Part shown: in pieces, positions 27,658-40,089 of the stretch
How the letters are laid out: each line of letters begins with the position of its first letter
Position numbering within the stretch: position 1 is the first letter of the stretch
DNA from: Flaccisagitta enflata
Lineage: Eukaryota > Chaetognatha > Sagittoidea > Aphragmophora
DNA: 64,000 nt
Direction: 5' to 3'
Assembly (NCBI GenBank): GCA_965153355.1
Contig: OZ231127.1
Location: forward strand, 26,350,001 to 26,414,000
Program-made: the position numbers and the translations under genes
The notes under the pieces: generated by a model
The model's input: only the letters and a program-made list of their open reading frames with translations
What the model was told of the DNA's origin: nothing
Databases searched by the model: none

Positions 27658-28664
27658 CAAGCGTAACAGGCCAACAGTCGCGTGCAACGGTGTACAATAA
27701 CACACATTTCATACATACGAGGGATATTGTTCCACTTGTCATACATATTCTTTCCTTCCCTCCTTCCTACCTCCCTTCTTACCTTCCTTTCTTCCCTCCT
27801 TCCTCCCTTCCTTTCTCCCTTACTTTCTACCTCCCTTTTTACCTTCCTTTCTTCTTTCCTTCCTCCCTTCCTTCCTCCCTTCCTTCCTCCCGTCCTTCCT
27901 TCCGTCCTTCCTTCCTTCTTTCCTTCCTACCTTGGCATTTTACTTTAACAGGTCTCACATAATTAGGCGGAAAAGTAAAATGATCAATATAGATAGTAAA
28001 AATGCCCTCAGCATGATGAAATTTGACATGGAGATAGCTAAGACCTAGTATTTTAACGTAGCAAAGAGATGTTGGCGACTTTCCTGCATGTAGGGCGAGA
28101 TGAAGGGTGTTTTACCAAAAGTGAGATGTCAGATTTTTGCTGATTTTTAAGGGAAAAATGTAACAAAGTGGAAGGCGTTTACCATTGGTCATTCTAAGAA
28201 GATGGAATGCAAAAAAAACGCCATTTTTCATGTAATGCAGTTGGTTGATGCAGGAAAGTCAGTCACGCAGAAAGAAAGCCGCCTAAGTTGACAATAACTG
28301 AGGAATTGAAGGGGAAGTTGTGCATCAACATTATGAAGAGCGTGTCAATCCCGAATTTGGTCTCCTTTCACTTATCTGCATATCCATGCTCATTAGGGGA
28401 TAGCCGTTTACTTTTTCGGGCATTTTTCGCATCATGCTGATAAAGTGAGTATGAATTGGTGATAAACATCGCCTGGATTGATCATATCTCCATTTTTAAC
28501 GCCCTTTTCAACGAGCTAACATCTCTTTCCGCCTAATTTTGTGAGACCTGTTAAAATAAAAAAAAAATCCATAATTTGAAAGTTTGAGGGACAGACAGAC
28601 AGATTGATGGATGGACGGGCCTACCGACTGACAGAGCAACGTGCAGAGTCGCATGCCCGGCACT
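27658..28664 (+). mobile_element. 'GTCGCGTGC' element, C type, with (TTCC)n body and nested MITE
   Basis: Head CAAGCGTAACAGGCCAACAG, then TCGCGTGC. A (TTCC)n/(CTTC)n tract spans 27753-27935. A nested inverted-repeat element (27949-28550) follows, then GGATGGACGGGCCTACCGAC and a decayed hairpin GTCGCATGCCCGGCACTG before AAAAG. Confidence 0.7.
27949..28550. mobile_element. 602-bp inverted-repeat element (TTAGGCGG family)
   Basis: Ends are CAGGTCTCACATAATTAGGC and its complement, preceded and followed by TTAA (27945-27948 and 28551-28554). A TA duplication with ACAGG...CCTGT ends fits equally well. It shares AAATTAGGCG with the element at 47728-48320. Confidence 0.82.
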
Positions 28665-28997
28665 GAAAAGAGGAAAGTTGTTTCATGGATTTGTTTCCCA
28701 TGCACAGATTAATCATTTGTTTCTGATAAATACGAACGGAAATGACAATGGAAGAAATTTTGTTTGCCGCAAAGCGTTTCTTGTCGTTTATGACAATGTC
28801 CATGGCCTGCATAATCTATAAGCCGTAGCGCTCTTCATCTTCTCTCAGAGACGTACAATGACAAAATTGTCGTAATTGTTAGTTTCCACTCCGCGTACCA
28901 CTGAATTTGGTTCCACTCTCACATTAGGAAACAATATTTTCACCCCGGTTTCTATGAACGAACGGACGGACTAACGAACAAACGAAAAAATAAATGG

Positions 28998-29067
28998 AAT
29001 GAACGAACGAATGAATGAATGAATGAATGAATGAATGAATGAATGAATGAATGAATGAATGAATGAG
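28998..29067. repeat. (AATG)n microsatellite
   Basis: About 70 bp of GAAT tetranucleotides. Confidence 0.95.
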
Positions 29068-29093
29068 AAATGGCATTAGTAGTGATAGAAATA

Positions 29094-29664
29094 CTATCTA
29101 GGCGGAAAAAATCTTTCGGTACGTTTACACGTATATCTCAGGTAAGAATCAACCAAACATCAAAAAATTGGTGAGATAATTAAAGCTCTTCAAATCGCAT
29201 CCCTCTAGCTCTATGCGTTCAAAAGCTATTCAACTTTGATTGAAATACTTGAGTCTCACTTTTTCCATTTCTCCACAATCTTCTGATGACATCATTTCAC
29301 TCTTTTTATGATTACTTCTAAACGCCTTGAGCTAGACAGAAGCAATTTGCGTTGCCTGCTTGCAAATTCGGAGGGCTTCATTTATGTCACCAATTTTTCT
29401 ATGATTTGATGAGTCCTTTGCAAGTTGTGAGTCTAAATGTAGCAAAGGAATAGACAATAAAAAATCACAAGAAAGATCTAGGAAGCCTTCACTCCCAAGT
29501 AACTCGAACTGCTCTGCAAATTACTTTCAAAACAAATGGCCGCACTGATTCAGTCAAAGGGATCTCACACTAATTATTGATGGATTTGTAATTGATTTGT
29601 ATTCCTTTTCACGCCAATGAATATGTTTATGTTACAGGACGAAAGATTTTTTCCGCCTAGATAG
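29094..29664. mobile_element. 571-bp TA-flanked inverted-repeat element
   Basis: Ends are CTATCTAGGCGGAAAAAATC and its complement; TA on each side. The terminal CTATCT is shared with the element at 61815-62405, which suggests related transposition machinery (Tc1/mariner type, by the TA target). Confidence 0.82.
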
Positions 29665-29666
29665 TA

Positions 29667-31898
29667 AATGCAAATGGTGGGAAGGAAATCGCCTGTTTTG
29701 CATGCGACAGAAATACCGACCAACCGACCAACAGACCGACATTTTATACTTATAGATGTGCGAGGGTTCCCAAAAGAATGACTCCTGTGAATATGTCGAT
29801 TTTTTTTTACTGTGCCACCCAACTAGGGCATCAGCTTTTTCCTCCTCACCACACGCTGTTGGCCACATGCACCGCATAACGCTCCACGTGGCCACACAAA
29901 TGTGATACTGTTTACTCATGCTGCAACCCGGGTCAACTAAGATATGAATGGAAAATATTTCCCGTGTTATAACCGTGGGAATATCCGATCCCTCGCCTAA
30001 TATTTAAGCCGTCCTCAGACAAGTTCCGGTTTTCGCCCACATAAATGGCGAAAGACGGAAGAGTTTGAAAATCGTTGATTGTTGCTCTCCATTTTGGGCG
30101 GCGAGGTGGTCGAGGTGGTCGGGGGGGAGGGGGAGGTGGCAGGGAGGGGAGGAGAAGGGAGGCGGGAAAAAATTGGGTGCTTCACATAGAAAAATTTGGA
30201 AATTTCTTTTCATCTCACCTACAAAATGTGGAGAGGTTTAATTCATTTTTTTAATTTCATTTTTTTAAAATTAACTTTTAATTATTTAGTGGGTTTTTTG
30301 TAAAAAATAAATGCACAATGCAATTGGGTAGGTTATCATGCTGATTTTAAATCGAGTTTTTTTTATATTTTTTTCTATATAAAAATATATTCTTTTCAAA
30401 ACTGATTTATAGAAACAAATAAAACAATACAAGGAATAATTCTTTGTAGCCAAAATTCAAATGTATAATATTAGGATAAAAAAAATTATATTCTTTATGA
30501 TTTTTTTTATATTGCCTAACTCAAACGGAGGGATACTCCCAGTTTTTGTTATGTGGAGCACCCAAGTAGGAGAGGGGTGGCGAGGGAGGCAGTGGTAAAG
30601 TTAGCGGTGGAGGCATCCGAGAAGGAGGCCCATGCAGCGGCGGCGGCGGCGGCGGCGGTGACGGCGGTGGCGGCGGAGGCGGCGGCGGCGGTGAAGCGGA
30701 CGTGGACTTGGTGCGAGTGAGGACAAGAATTTCCATACAGCCATCTGTCCTATTCATTGGTCCAATTACCATCTGCTTGCTGCCCCTTTCATTCTCTCTT
30801 TTGAATGTTGACAAAAAAGCGATATCGGATGTCAATCGACCGATCTATTTTTTTATTTGATATCGGTAGATTTCTGTTGTGGTTAATTAAGAACTGAAAT
30901 GGAAGTAGATTTATTGAAAGCGATATCGGATGTCAATCGACTGATCTATTTTCATTTGATATCGGTAGATTTCTGTTCTGTGTTCTGTTGGCTAATTAAG
31001 AACAACTGACATGGAAGTAGATTCATTGAAAGGACCAAAGTTTCATATCGATTAACGGACAAACCAGGCCCAATGTTCGTACCTAAAAGCGGAAATGCTT
31101 AGGTACACATCACCTCCACCTTCATTTACACCCGCTCACACACACAAGGTCTGGACTTGGTGGCGCCATGTACGACCTTGTGCTCAACACGATTTCAACA
31201 CATGGAATATGTCGAGCAAAGTTTTAAAGGCTTTTTTTGGTTTTATATGTTTGCGGGGAGACGGAGTGGAAAAGGAAAGATCTTTGGAGGTCGTAAATTA
31301 AGAATCCAACCAAGCGTAACCTCTTTCTGCTCCCAGGGGTCATGTGACGCGCTTTTTTTGGCGACAAAAAAATTGGAGGAGTCTTCAAAAAAAAAAATGA
31401 TAAAATGGGGATGAAGAAAATCCTCTTATCTTTTGAATGGAACGCCGTGGACGCTTGCTTTTTGTTTTCTCCTTATAGGATTGGTAAAAGTGCATCTGAA
31501 ATATTTGATCTTATATTGTTTTTTTTTTTTTTTTTGTTTTTTTTTTTTTTATGAGGACTATCATGATTTGGTTTTTTGCTTTGAAAAAGAAAGGATCCTT
31601 GTTTTCAATATCACATGTTTTGTGCACGTACTGACTGATCCACAGAAAAAAAGACGCGCAAAATTATTAAAAAAAAAAAACCCAAAATTTAGGCGGTTGA
31701 ATGGGCGTTTCCATTTAGACCGAGGAAAAAACGTGAAGGATAGAGATTAGGAGATTGGGGGAACGGGGAGGGGGGACGGGGGCGTGGACGGTGGGGGGAA
31801 GGGGAGGGGGTGCGGGGGCGTGGACGGTGGGGGGACGGGGGACGGGGCGGGGGTGCGGGTAAAAAAAGGCAAATGAGGCCGAAAGTTTGAGAGAGATA
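29667..31898. other. Non-coding with G-rich, CGG and short duplicated tracts
   Basis: Contains a G-rich run at 30100-30165, a CGG/GGC trinucleotide patch at 30636-30695, a two-copy tandem duplication of about 105 bp at 30818-31040 (both units contain GCGATATCGGATGTCAATCG) and a very G-rich segment at 31757-31860. No gene recognised. Confidence 0.6.
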
Positions 31899-32469
31899 CA
31901 GTAGATGTCGTCTAGACTTGGAAATACGGGGAATTCATTACAGGAAGACAAATATACTTATGAGACTGATATTTGGAATATAGACTAATAAAAGGATGCT
32001 TCATTGCCCATGGGTATTGGTTGCTATGGAAACCTATTTCCATGTATTCACGCTAAAGTATCAATATTTTGAGAAATTTTTTTAGGGAACATTGTTTAAA
32101 TGAAATTTGCTATATCTTTCCCACAATATGTTCTGTAAGAATATTGCTCGTTTAGCCGTTGCTAGGGAGCGTAAGTATGTGCTACAGCCCTGTGATGCTC
32201 CCTAGCAACCGCTAAACAAGCGATATTCTTACAGAACATACTGTGGGAAAGTTGTAGCAAATTTATTTTAAGCAATGTTCCCTCAAAAAATTTCTCAAAA
32301 TATTGATACTTTTGCGTGAATACATGGAAATGTGTTTCCATGGCAACCAACACCCATGGGCAATAAAGCATCTTTTTATTAGTTAATATTTCAAATATCA
32401 GTCTTCTAAGTTTATTTATCTTCCTGTAATGAATTCCCCCGTATTTCCAAGTCAAGACGACATCTACTG
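31899..32469. mobile_element. Palindromic MITE, CAGTAGAT family, copy 1
   Basis: Ends are CAGTAGATGTCGTCTAGACT (left) and AGTCAAGACGACATCTACTG (right). TA flanks both sides. The halves are inverted through most of the 571 bp; both contain the TTCTTACAGAACATA and GTTGCTAGGGAGC motifs or their complements near the centre (about 32170). The copy at 56708-57254 has the same architecture. Confidence 0.85.
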
Positions 32470-32471
32470 TA

Positions 32472-33489
32472 GACAAAACAGATTTCGGGAACAGTTCTTG
32501 CCTTTTTGGTTAGTGAGGGATGGAATTACGCGAAGGTAAATATTCGTAAAAATGGTTCGTTGTGATGACCGTATATAAAGATAACTATCAAATATAAACA
32601 TGAAAAGTTAAGGGACACGAGAATGAGAGCATGCTGTGTATTCAGCCATGCCTTTCTCTCTGTCGTACATGCTGCACGGTGGAGTGCAAATCAGTGCATA
32701 CTGCACAGCCCAACCGAGTTGCGTCTTAAGTTTCTCGATATACAATATTCCCGCCAGCTTTTCTGTTTCAGGATGCTGTTTATGTTGAGTTATAGACATT
32801 TTCTTGGCTTCCTTCCTACAATCTTCTCATAATTTCACCGACTCCGACACCACGAAGAACCACACGCCGCTTTAAAGCAACATAAGATCATTCATCTGGT
32901 GATCGCACCGGGAGACCATTTTTCACAGTAGGAGCCCAATTTGTTTGTTTGTCCAATTTGTTTGTTTGTCCGTTATATGTTCCACTTCATTTTTTCCTTT
33001 CCTTTTATTCTTTTTTTTTTTTTTTTTTTTTTTTGGTAAAATAGAAAAGGAAGTGGCCGATAAAAACCATTCGAGTTTTCTCGTTAAATCCTTTTCTTAG
33101 TTTGCGCCTTCCTGCGCAACACCAACAAACCAACTATCAAGGCCGCTTACCCACAGCCCCTCTCTCACTGATACAGCAGATTATGTTTGCCAACAGTCTC
33201 GCTGCAACTACTTCTTCATACAACTATTTAATTGGCCCACCCATAATCCCTTTCCTGAACATATATGTAAAAATTACTCACTTTTATGGACGATTTTTAT
33301 TCGCATGTACGTAATTCTACAACCCACTTTGTCGGTCCGTTGGCCGATCCGTACCTCATTGCTTTTCCGGGCTTCTCGAGTCTAAAAGAGCAGTTTTTTT
33401 CCTTTTTTTTTTCTTTTTTTTTTTGCATCACTGCCCCGACCTAATGACCTAAATAAGTTTTGCATCACTACCAGCATTGAATAGTTTTT
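32472..33489. other. Non-coding stretch, no feature recognised
   Basis: Includes a T-rich run near 33010-33035. No convincing coding frame or bounded element. Confidence 0.35.
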
Positions 33490-33849
33490 AGTCGCGTGCT
33501 CGCGACTCTACGACCCGCTATGTCGATCGGTCAGTCGGTCAGTCGGTAGACGTTAGTTTTTAGTTGCGGACACGCAACTCTATAAGAGGCTTTGTCCGTC
33601 CGTCCGTTGGTCGGTCGGTCGGTCGGTCGGTCCGTTGGTGAGCACGAGTCAAAAAGTGTGAAAACGCGCATTTCCGCTCCTGCCCACCCGTCCGCAACTG
33701 GTGGCCGTGTATCCGGCCTTGTTTTCGCGTTTTTGGCGTTTTCGGGCGTCTTTTGCATTACTGCTCCTGCCCAAATGATTGAGTTAGCACGTTTCCTCAC
33801 TGCCCCTGCCCACCCGCATGCGACTTTGGTAGCCGTGTATACGGCCTTG
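33490..33849 (-). mobile_element. A-type element split by a B-type element
   Basis: On the minus strand the A-type element has its head CAAGGCCGTATACACGGCTA at 33849 and its 3' hairpin, arms AGTCGCG and CGCGACT, at 33490-33507. Between them 33562-33721 is a complete B-type element. The A-type portion next to it (about 33490-33556 and 33726-33849) rejoins into a normal A-type element. Confidence 0.82.
33562..33721 (-). mobile_element. B-type element inserted into an A-type element
   Basis: Complete on the minus strand: CAAGGCCGGATACACGGCCA, AGTTGCGGACGGGTGGGC, AAAACGCG-type interior, (GACC)n core, AGAGTTGCGTGTCCGCAACT. At least four T (plus-strand view) flank it on both sides, so the element seems to be bounded by AAAA direct repeats in its own orientation. 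Confidence 0.82.
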
Positions 33850-34139
33850 TTTTCAAAACAAATGAATGATCACTCTTGTGTCCGTCCGTAATTGCGTATT
33901 ATTGCCGTACGACGAGTGGAACAGTACATATGTTTGTCTTCGTGAATGTTTAAACCACTGCACTACTCCCAGAGCACATGATCTAACAACTTCCTTTTCC
34001 ACTTTTTCTCGATTAATGCATCGGATCGGATCATTGCCCTATGCTCCTTTCCATCTAAGGAGCATTAAACACAAACACAAACATTCCTTAATGAAGATGG
34101 GAATAGGAGGAAAAACATTGAGTCAACTGCCCTCCGGTT

Positions 34140-34238
<99 letters not shown>

Positions 34239-34980
34239 CTCACTAGTAATTAGGTTTTAGTCACGCGGTGGTTCCAATGTTTACTCACTAACGCGTCGTA
34301 ATTTAATCATCTTACGCCTCATGTTTTTTTCTCTGGCCCGCGACATGATCAGTTTGCTCATCTTCACTTGTTTTCCACTTAATCACCCAATTTCTCATCT
34401 TGGCACCTCCAAGAGCGCGCGCGCGTGTTTGGGGACAGCGGCCGCGTTCGATATACTCCATTTCAGATGAGAGAGTTTTTTTCTTAACGGTTGTGTGCGT
34501 TCTTCCATCTTGACATGAGGTTTTCTGAAACTCTCTATTCATAGGCCACATTTAATAAATTACTTATTGCAAATCATTTATTACTTTGTATTTGTAAATC
34601 ACTTATTTGATAATCTATCTGTTTGTTTGGTGCCTTGACCATTTTCTTTTATAGGTCGATGAAATTTTCAGTTTTAAAAAAGATCTTTGGTCCTTTTAAA
34701 TCATCACTTGAAGCCTGAATTAGGCAAGAACAGGAACAAAACAGAATACTCAAAAATCTCTAAAACGGACTATAATTACAAATTGCTGTAAATGAAAACT
34801 ATTTCAATAATTTTTCAATAATGTTCTTATGCATTGGTTTTCATCTTCAGAATATAACTTCGGAAACTCATTTGGGCATCGACATCCAATCACTTTAGCG
34901 CATACGTACCTTTTCCTTTTCTCCTTTTCGGTGAAAATGAAGTTTCGGCACTTTGGAAGGACATGACAGCCTGAGTCTGG

Positions 34981-34983
<3 letters not shown>
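33850..34983. other. Non-coding with one (CT)n tract
   Basis: (CT)n at 34142-34234; otherwise no feature recognised. Confidence 0.5.
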
Positions 34984-35252
<269 letters not shown>

Positions 35253-35727
35253 TGTCTGTTACTCAAGTCTGTCTGTCCGAGTGTCTTGACAGCATGTCTG
35301 TCTGAGCCTGTCTGTCTCTCTTCCATCGCATCTACAGTTTTCCAATCACGTAGTTACACGCGGCATGAGGTTTTTTCCCGACCGGGTTTTCCGGAGCCAT
35401 CACTTGCCGAGTCAGTCCATCTTCCCTCTTTCTCTCTTTGCTCTATGGCCTTTGGAGGCACTTGATGTCCTGTTAACCGCCCATAGTGAAACATGCAACC
35501 TTCTTGGCCCCGGAGGTGGTTCATGTCTTGTCTACGACCATCAACGAATTTACAACCATGTTTCGTCTGCTTCTCTCTTCATTCGACCTCCCAATGGAGT
35601 TCAATCCGATCAGAGATGTTACTGTTGGAGTATTTTTAGATGAACTAAATTGTACAATGAACTGATATTTATATGGATCCGATTATTTTTCCCTTACAAT
35701 TACTAGTTTGTCCGTCTTTTCCCCCTT

Positions 35728-35835
<108 letters not shown>

Positions 35836-36525
35836 CTCTTCATCGATGTTTTCCTCCCGTTTCCTATTTTGCGTAATTCATGGTGGTATCAGATATCGGC
35901 GTTTCGCTAAATATCATCCACTTCTCCTCCAGCCTTCTCTCGAGCTCTCCTTCCGTTACATTTCATCTATTCACTCCTTCCCCCCACCTATTTCCCCCTC
36001 TTTTCCCCCCCCTCTCTTTCCCCCACTTCTTCCCTTGAGCACTCATCTCTTTCCTTTCTTCTCCTTACCACCCCTCTTCCTCTTTCCCATCTCTTCCAGC
36101 CTCCTCTCGAGCTTTCTCTTCTTTCATTTTCCTCACTTCACCTACTCCTCTCCCTCTAGTTCTTCCTTCCTTCCTTCCTTCCTTCCTCCCAGGCTGTCTC
36201 TTGAAATGTAATGTCTCTTCTTTTGTTTTCCCTCTCCTTCTCCTCTTTCCTTCTTCTCTCCACTCCGCTTTTCCTCAATCCTCCTTTCAGGCTGTCTCTT
36301 CTTTTGTTTCCTTTCTCCCTCCCTTCCTCTTCCTATCTTCCTTCCCCAGCTTTTCCTCAATCCTCCTCTCAAGTTGTCTCTTCTTTTGTTTTCCTCTCTC
36401 CCTCTCCTCCTCTCCCTCTCTTCCTTCCCTAGCCTCTGCTCCAGCCTCCTCTTAAGCTACTTATCTCTTCTTCCGATTTCCTCTCTCCCTCCTCTCCTCT
36501 CCCTCTTTACCTTCCTTAGCTTTTT

Positions 36526-37609
36526 GGGCAGCGGCCCCGAAGGGGATGAAGTCCTGTAGAACACAGGGGGACTTTCGTTCGTCCGTCCGTCCGTTTGTGC
36601 GTCCCCCCCAGGCCCTCTCAGGCCTGAAATCTGCCCTCTCAGGCCAAAAATCTGCCCTCTCAGGCCTGAAATCTGCCCTCTCAGGCCTTGAATCTGCCCT
36701 CTCAGGCCTGAAATTTGCCCTTTCAGGCCTGTAACCTGTCCTCTCAGGCCTAAAATATGCCCTCCCAGGCCTGAAATCTACCCTCTCAGATTTAAGGCCT
36801 GAGCACTGCTGTCTCACATAAGGCTTGAGACAAGAATGATATTACTATGCGGTTTTTTGCATTTATGTAGAGTTCATGATTATACAAACAAAGGACTATC
36901 AAGTTGAAAATCTTTCCCAAGGCACTTTTTGAAAAAAATGAAAAATTCAACATATTTAGCATATTTTGCATAGACTATTTTCAGCATATTAACAGCATAA
37001 TGATAAACCTGATGAAATTCCCTTTCATTTGATAGGTCGCACTATATAGTTTCCACAAAAAATAAAATTTTTATTTTTAAAGCCACCATTACAAAATTTC
37101 AACGGTGGCCTGAAATATGAATTTTTCATTTTTTATGAAAATCATACAGTGCGACCTATCAAATGAATTTTAATTTTATCAGGATAAACATTATGCTATC
37201 AAAAAATAGGTCAAATCAACCTAAAAAATTTTCTTTGCAAAATAATGCTAAAAATCGTGAATTTTTCATTTTTTTCCAAAAGCGCCACAGGAAAGATTTT
37301 TTACTTGATGGTTCTTGGTTTCTATACTCATGAACTCTGCAAAAATGCAAAAAATCGCATAGTAATATAATTCTTGTCTCAAACCTCATGAGACGATGAG
37401 AGACAGTAGTGTGAGAGGGCAGATTTCAGGCCTGAGAGGGCAGATTTTAGGCCTGAGAGGGCAGATTTCAAGCCTAAGAGGGCCTGGGGGGGCGGACGGA
37501 CGGACAGACAAACGATAGTCCCCCTGTGTTCTACAGGACTTTGTCCCCTTCGGGGCCTCTCATTCCGATTTACAACCATGCAAAGCAGGGCAACGCGTAT
37601 CGCTGACCA
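36526..37609 (-). mobile_element. Foldback minisatellite element, subfamily 1, split by a MITE
   Basis: Left arm: GGGCAGCGGCCCCGAAGGGG, ATGAAGTCCTGTAGAACACA, then GGGGGA and a (CCGT)n patch. The right arm at 37517-37557 is its inverse: TCCCCCTGTGTTCTACAGGA, CTTTGTCCCCTTCGGGGCC. The head, read on the minus strand at 37558-37609, contains GTGGTCAGCGATACGCGTTG. The body is a 20-bp array (CTCTCAGGCCTGAAATCTGC) that resumes after the inserted MITE at 36804-37411. Confidence 0.82.
36804..37411. mobile_element. Full-length palindromic MITE, CACTGCT family, copy 2
   Basis: Starts CACTGCTGTCTCACATAAGG and ends AGACAGTAGTG. A perfect 4-bp duplication, TGAG (36800-36803 and 37412-37415), flanks it. It is inserted in the body of a foldback minisatellite. 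Near-complete palindrome of 608 bp, carrying TAGGTCGCACTATATAG and its inverse, like copy 1. Confidence 0.85.
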
Positions 37610-37611
37610 CG

Positions 37612-38099
37612 TATTTCCCTTGGGTGACCTGTTTCAATCCTCCTCTTAAGCTGTCTATTCTTTCATTTTCATCTCATCCCACCCACTTAGATTCTCCTTG
37701 TCCGACCTTCCCTTCCCTTCTTTCACCTCCCCTCTTTCACGAGTCTTTTTCCCCGTCCAATACTTTGTAACTCCTTCCCTCTCACTGCAGAGCGGATTCT
37801 CACGAGTCGATGATCGGTGCTCGAAAATTCTATCATGGTTGAATGAAATGCGACACCCAAAATATGTCAAAGTTTGGTGATGATATAATCCGGTTTTCAA
37901 TCGACAGATAAATAAAATCGAATTGTCCTATTTTACATGTTTCCTAAAACGTCAAGGTATTATATAATACAAAAATGGCCAGAACTTTGATCCATTCAAC
38001 TGTCTCTTCCCTGCGAAAAAATAAGTATTTCAAATGGAAGAATCGGGAATGGTTTCTTTTTTCTTCTTCATATTTGTTTAACTTTTGACGTAGGTAGTA
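37612..38099. other. Non-coding stretch, no feature recognised
   Basis: Mixed sequence between two elements, without a convincing gene. Confidence 0.35.
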
Positions 38100-38687
38100 C
38101 AGTACGATGGGAGCAATGACGACCAAGACTGGAGGATAGATTTTAGGCACTCTAATTTCATTTGTATCATGAAATATTTGAGATCTAGGTTGCTCTATTG
38201 AGTGAATGCAATTGCGTCTCTTAAACCTCAACTTGTGACTTGACCTCATCAAGACTTCATTTTTCAAGGTTCTAACTATTTTCATTAGATTGGGCAAAAA
38301 ATTTTATATAATTTTGAAAAAAAATCAGCTCAATCAGACCATTTTTACAGATTTTACGGCTATGTTTGATAAACAAATGTTATGCAAATAAATTTTTGGG
38401 CAAAACTTAAAATGGCCATAAAACCTGTAGAAATAGACCAATTGAGCTGATTTTTTTTTCAAAACCATATAAAATTTTCCACCCGATCTATTGAGATAGG
38501 TTAGAACTTTGAAAAATGAAGTCTTGATGAGGTCAAGTCGCAAGTTGAAATTTGAGAGACGCAAATATTTTCACTCAATAAAGCAACCTTTAATTACCCT
38601 AGATCTCAAATATTTTATGATACAAACAAAATTAAGGTACCTAAAATCTATCCTCCAGTCTAGGTCGCCATTGCTCCCATCGTACTG
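38100..38687. mobile_element. 588-bp palindromic TA-flanked MITE
   Basis: Ends are CAGTACGATGGGAGCAATG and CATTGCTCCCATCGTACTG, apart from one base. TA lies on both sides. Inverted arms extend inward and share CTATCCTCCAGTC, TCATCAAGACTTCATTTTTC and CAATTGAGCTGA-type segments. Confidence 0.85.
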
Positions 38688-39238
38688 TATCAGTTACTCA
38701 TCAGCGGGTATCCCGTTTTTCCCCCGGGCTGAGATTTTACCCGTTCCATGATGTCGGTCGGTAGATTAAATACGCATTATCTGGGACTGGATAAATACTT
38801 TCCATCATCAACTTTTTTTTCTCGTTTAGGTCGTTGTAACAGCTCATTTAATCTCAGATGGGAAATGACCAAGTTCCTATCTCTTTAGCCGAGTGCTCAC
38901 TATTGCTGATTGCGTCTGCTAGATGCGTTGGTCGGTCACTCCGCTCAGAAGGGAACATACGGTCTTGTTCCATTTATGATTCTTTTTGCTCAGTGTTTCG
39001 TGATCTTCATTATAAATGGCGTTCTACTGGACTTCGTGCCCTTTGAGGCCGCTGTCCTGTTACCTTTCACTAACAATCTCAATCATACAAAGCGAGGCAA
39101 AGTGTGTCGCTGACAAGTGGTCAGTAACCACATATTTCCCTTTAGGCGACTGGTTAAATTTCAGTATTTTTCTCTGTCCACCACTTGCCCTGAAACTCAA
39201 ATTACAGCCTTTTGGCCCAAATACCAGCTTAAGACAAA
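38688..39238. other. Mostly non-coding; decayed foldback-element fragment
   Basis: 39033-39165 shows GCCCTTTGAGGCCGCTGTCC, then CAAAGCGAGGCAAAGTGTGT and CGCTGACAAGTGGTCAG, a decayed minus-strand head and arm of the foldback family. Confidence 0.45.
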
Positions 39239-39725
39239 CAAGCCCGGATACACGGCGAGACGGCGAACGGTTTGGCATGTAAAAATCAAAAGTATTTGTG
39301 ACCTACCGACCGACACAGGCAGGGCCCGACAAAATTTTTAGCTGCCTACAAGCAGGGTTTTTCTACCAGCTTTTGCCTACAAAATATTTGTATCAATCTT
39401 CATATAATGATGTTATAGATATCGTAAAAATATAATAACAAGATATTTTGTAGTGATATGACAGTATATTTATATGATAAATTATTTGTTTTGATTTATT
39501 ATTGTAAATTAAATGAATATTTTTAAAGGTATGTAAAAATTTACTATTTTTATGTTTTTTTATATAATCTTTCAAACTTTTGTTTTTTTTTTTACTTTTT
39601 TCTTATTTTAATTTTTTCCCGGTCTCCCTGCCTACAAAATCTGCAAGCTGCCTACAAGCAATGCTTGCGCGCTTGGGAACTTTGTCGTACCCTGGACACA
39701 GGTGTATAGTCGCGTGTCCGCGACT
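39239..39725 (+). mobile_element. Diverged 'GTCGCGTGC' family element with an AT-rich insert
   Basis: Head CAAGCCCGGATACACGGCGA; CTACCGACCGACACAGGC core; 3' hairpin AGTCGCGTGTCCGCGACT before GAAAA. The interior holds an AT-rich block bounded by direct copies of AGCTGCCTACAAGCA (39342 and about 39648). Confidence 0.65.
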
Positions 39726-39881
39726 GAAAACCTTAGTCGTGAGCTTAAAGTATGGAAAGTAAAGCGTAAACTGTTTAGCTCTCTACTGCTGACTCTAGTT
39801 CATCACGAAAACCTCGCATCGAGAAAGCTTAGCCTTGCACTATTGACCTAACGCGTGATTTGTTTCCGTTTTGGCAATTAG

Positions 39882-40031
39882 GGTGGTTAATCGGGGTCCA
39901 AATCGCGATGTCAGTCGGCTTCTTGGGTACGATTCTCGCCGGCGTCTTCCTCCTGATTTACTTCCTTTGCATCACTCGTGCGTCTTACTGGGTCGTCCTC
40001 GTTCTCACCAGCATCGTCTTGTTCATCTCAG
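39882..40031 (+). CDS. Claudin/PMP22-superfamily membrane protein, exon 2
   Basis: Acceptor AATTAG before 39882. The first two bases complete Trp90, and the 150-bp exon then encodes to Ser139 plus one base. Residues 91-120 form a long hydrophobic second membrane segment, Cys-Ile-Thr-Arg a short cytoplasmic turn, and 124-139 the start of the third segment (SYWVVLVLTSIVLFIS). The donor is CAG/GTAACA at 40031/40032. Phase and topology match exon 1. The third segment's end, the second loop and the fourth segment must lie in exons further right. The large transposon at 40090 lies only 58 bp inside intron 2. Confidence 0.78.
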
Positions 40032-40089
40032 GTAACAAGCATCAGTAAGCAGTTTGGAACTCACTGAGTGTGTGTGCGTGTGTATGTGT

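Noticed and set aside
35365-35643. 92-codon frame with mixed composition after the (CT)n tract
   Set aside because: No recognisable domain, splice structure or supporting context.
36590-37480. CRISPR-like array of regular ~20-bp repeats (also 54540-55170, 55480-55770)
   Set aside because: Contiguous minisatellite units with no unique spacers, in eukaryotic DNA.
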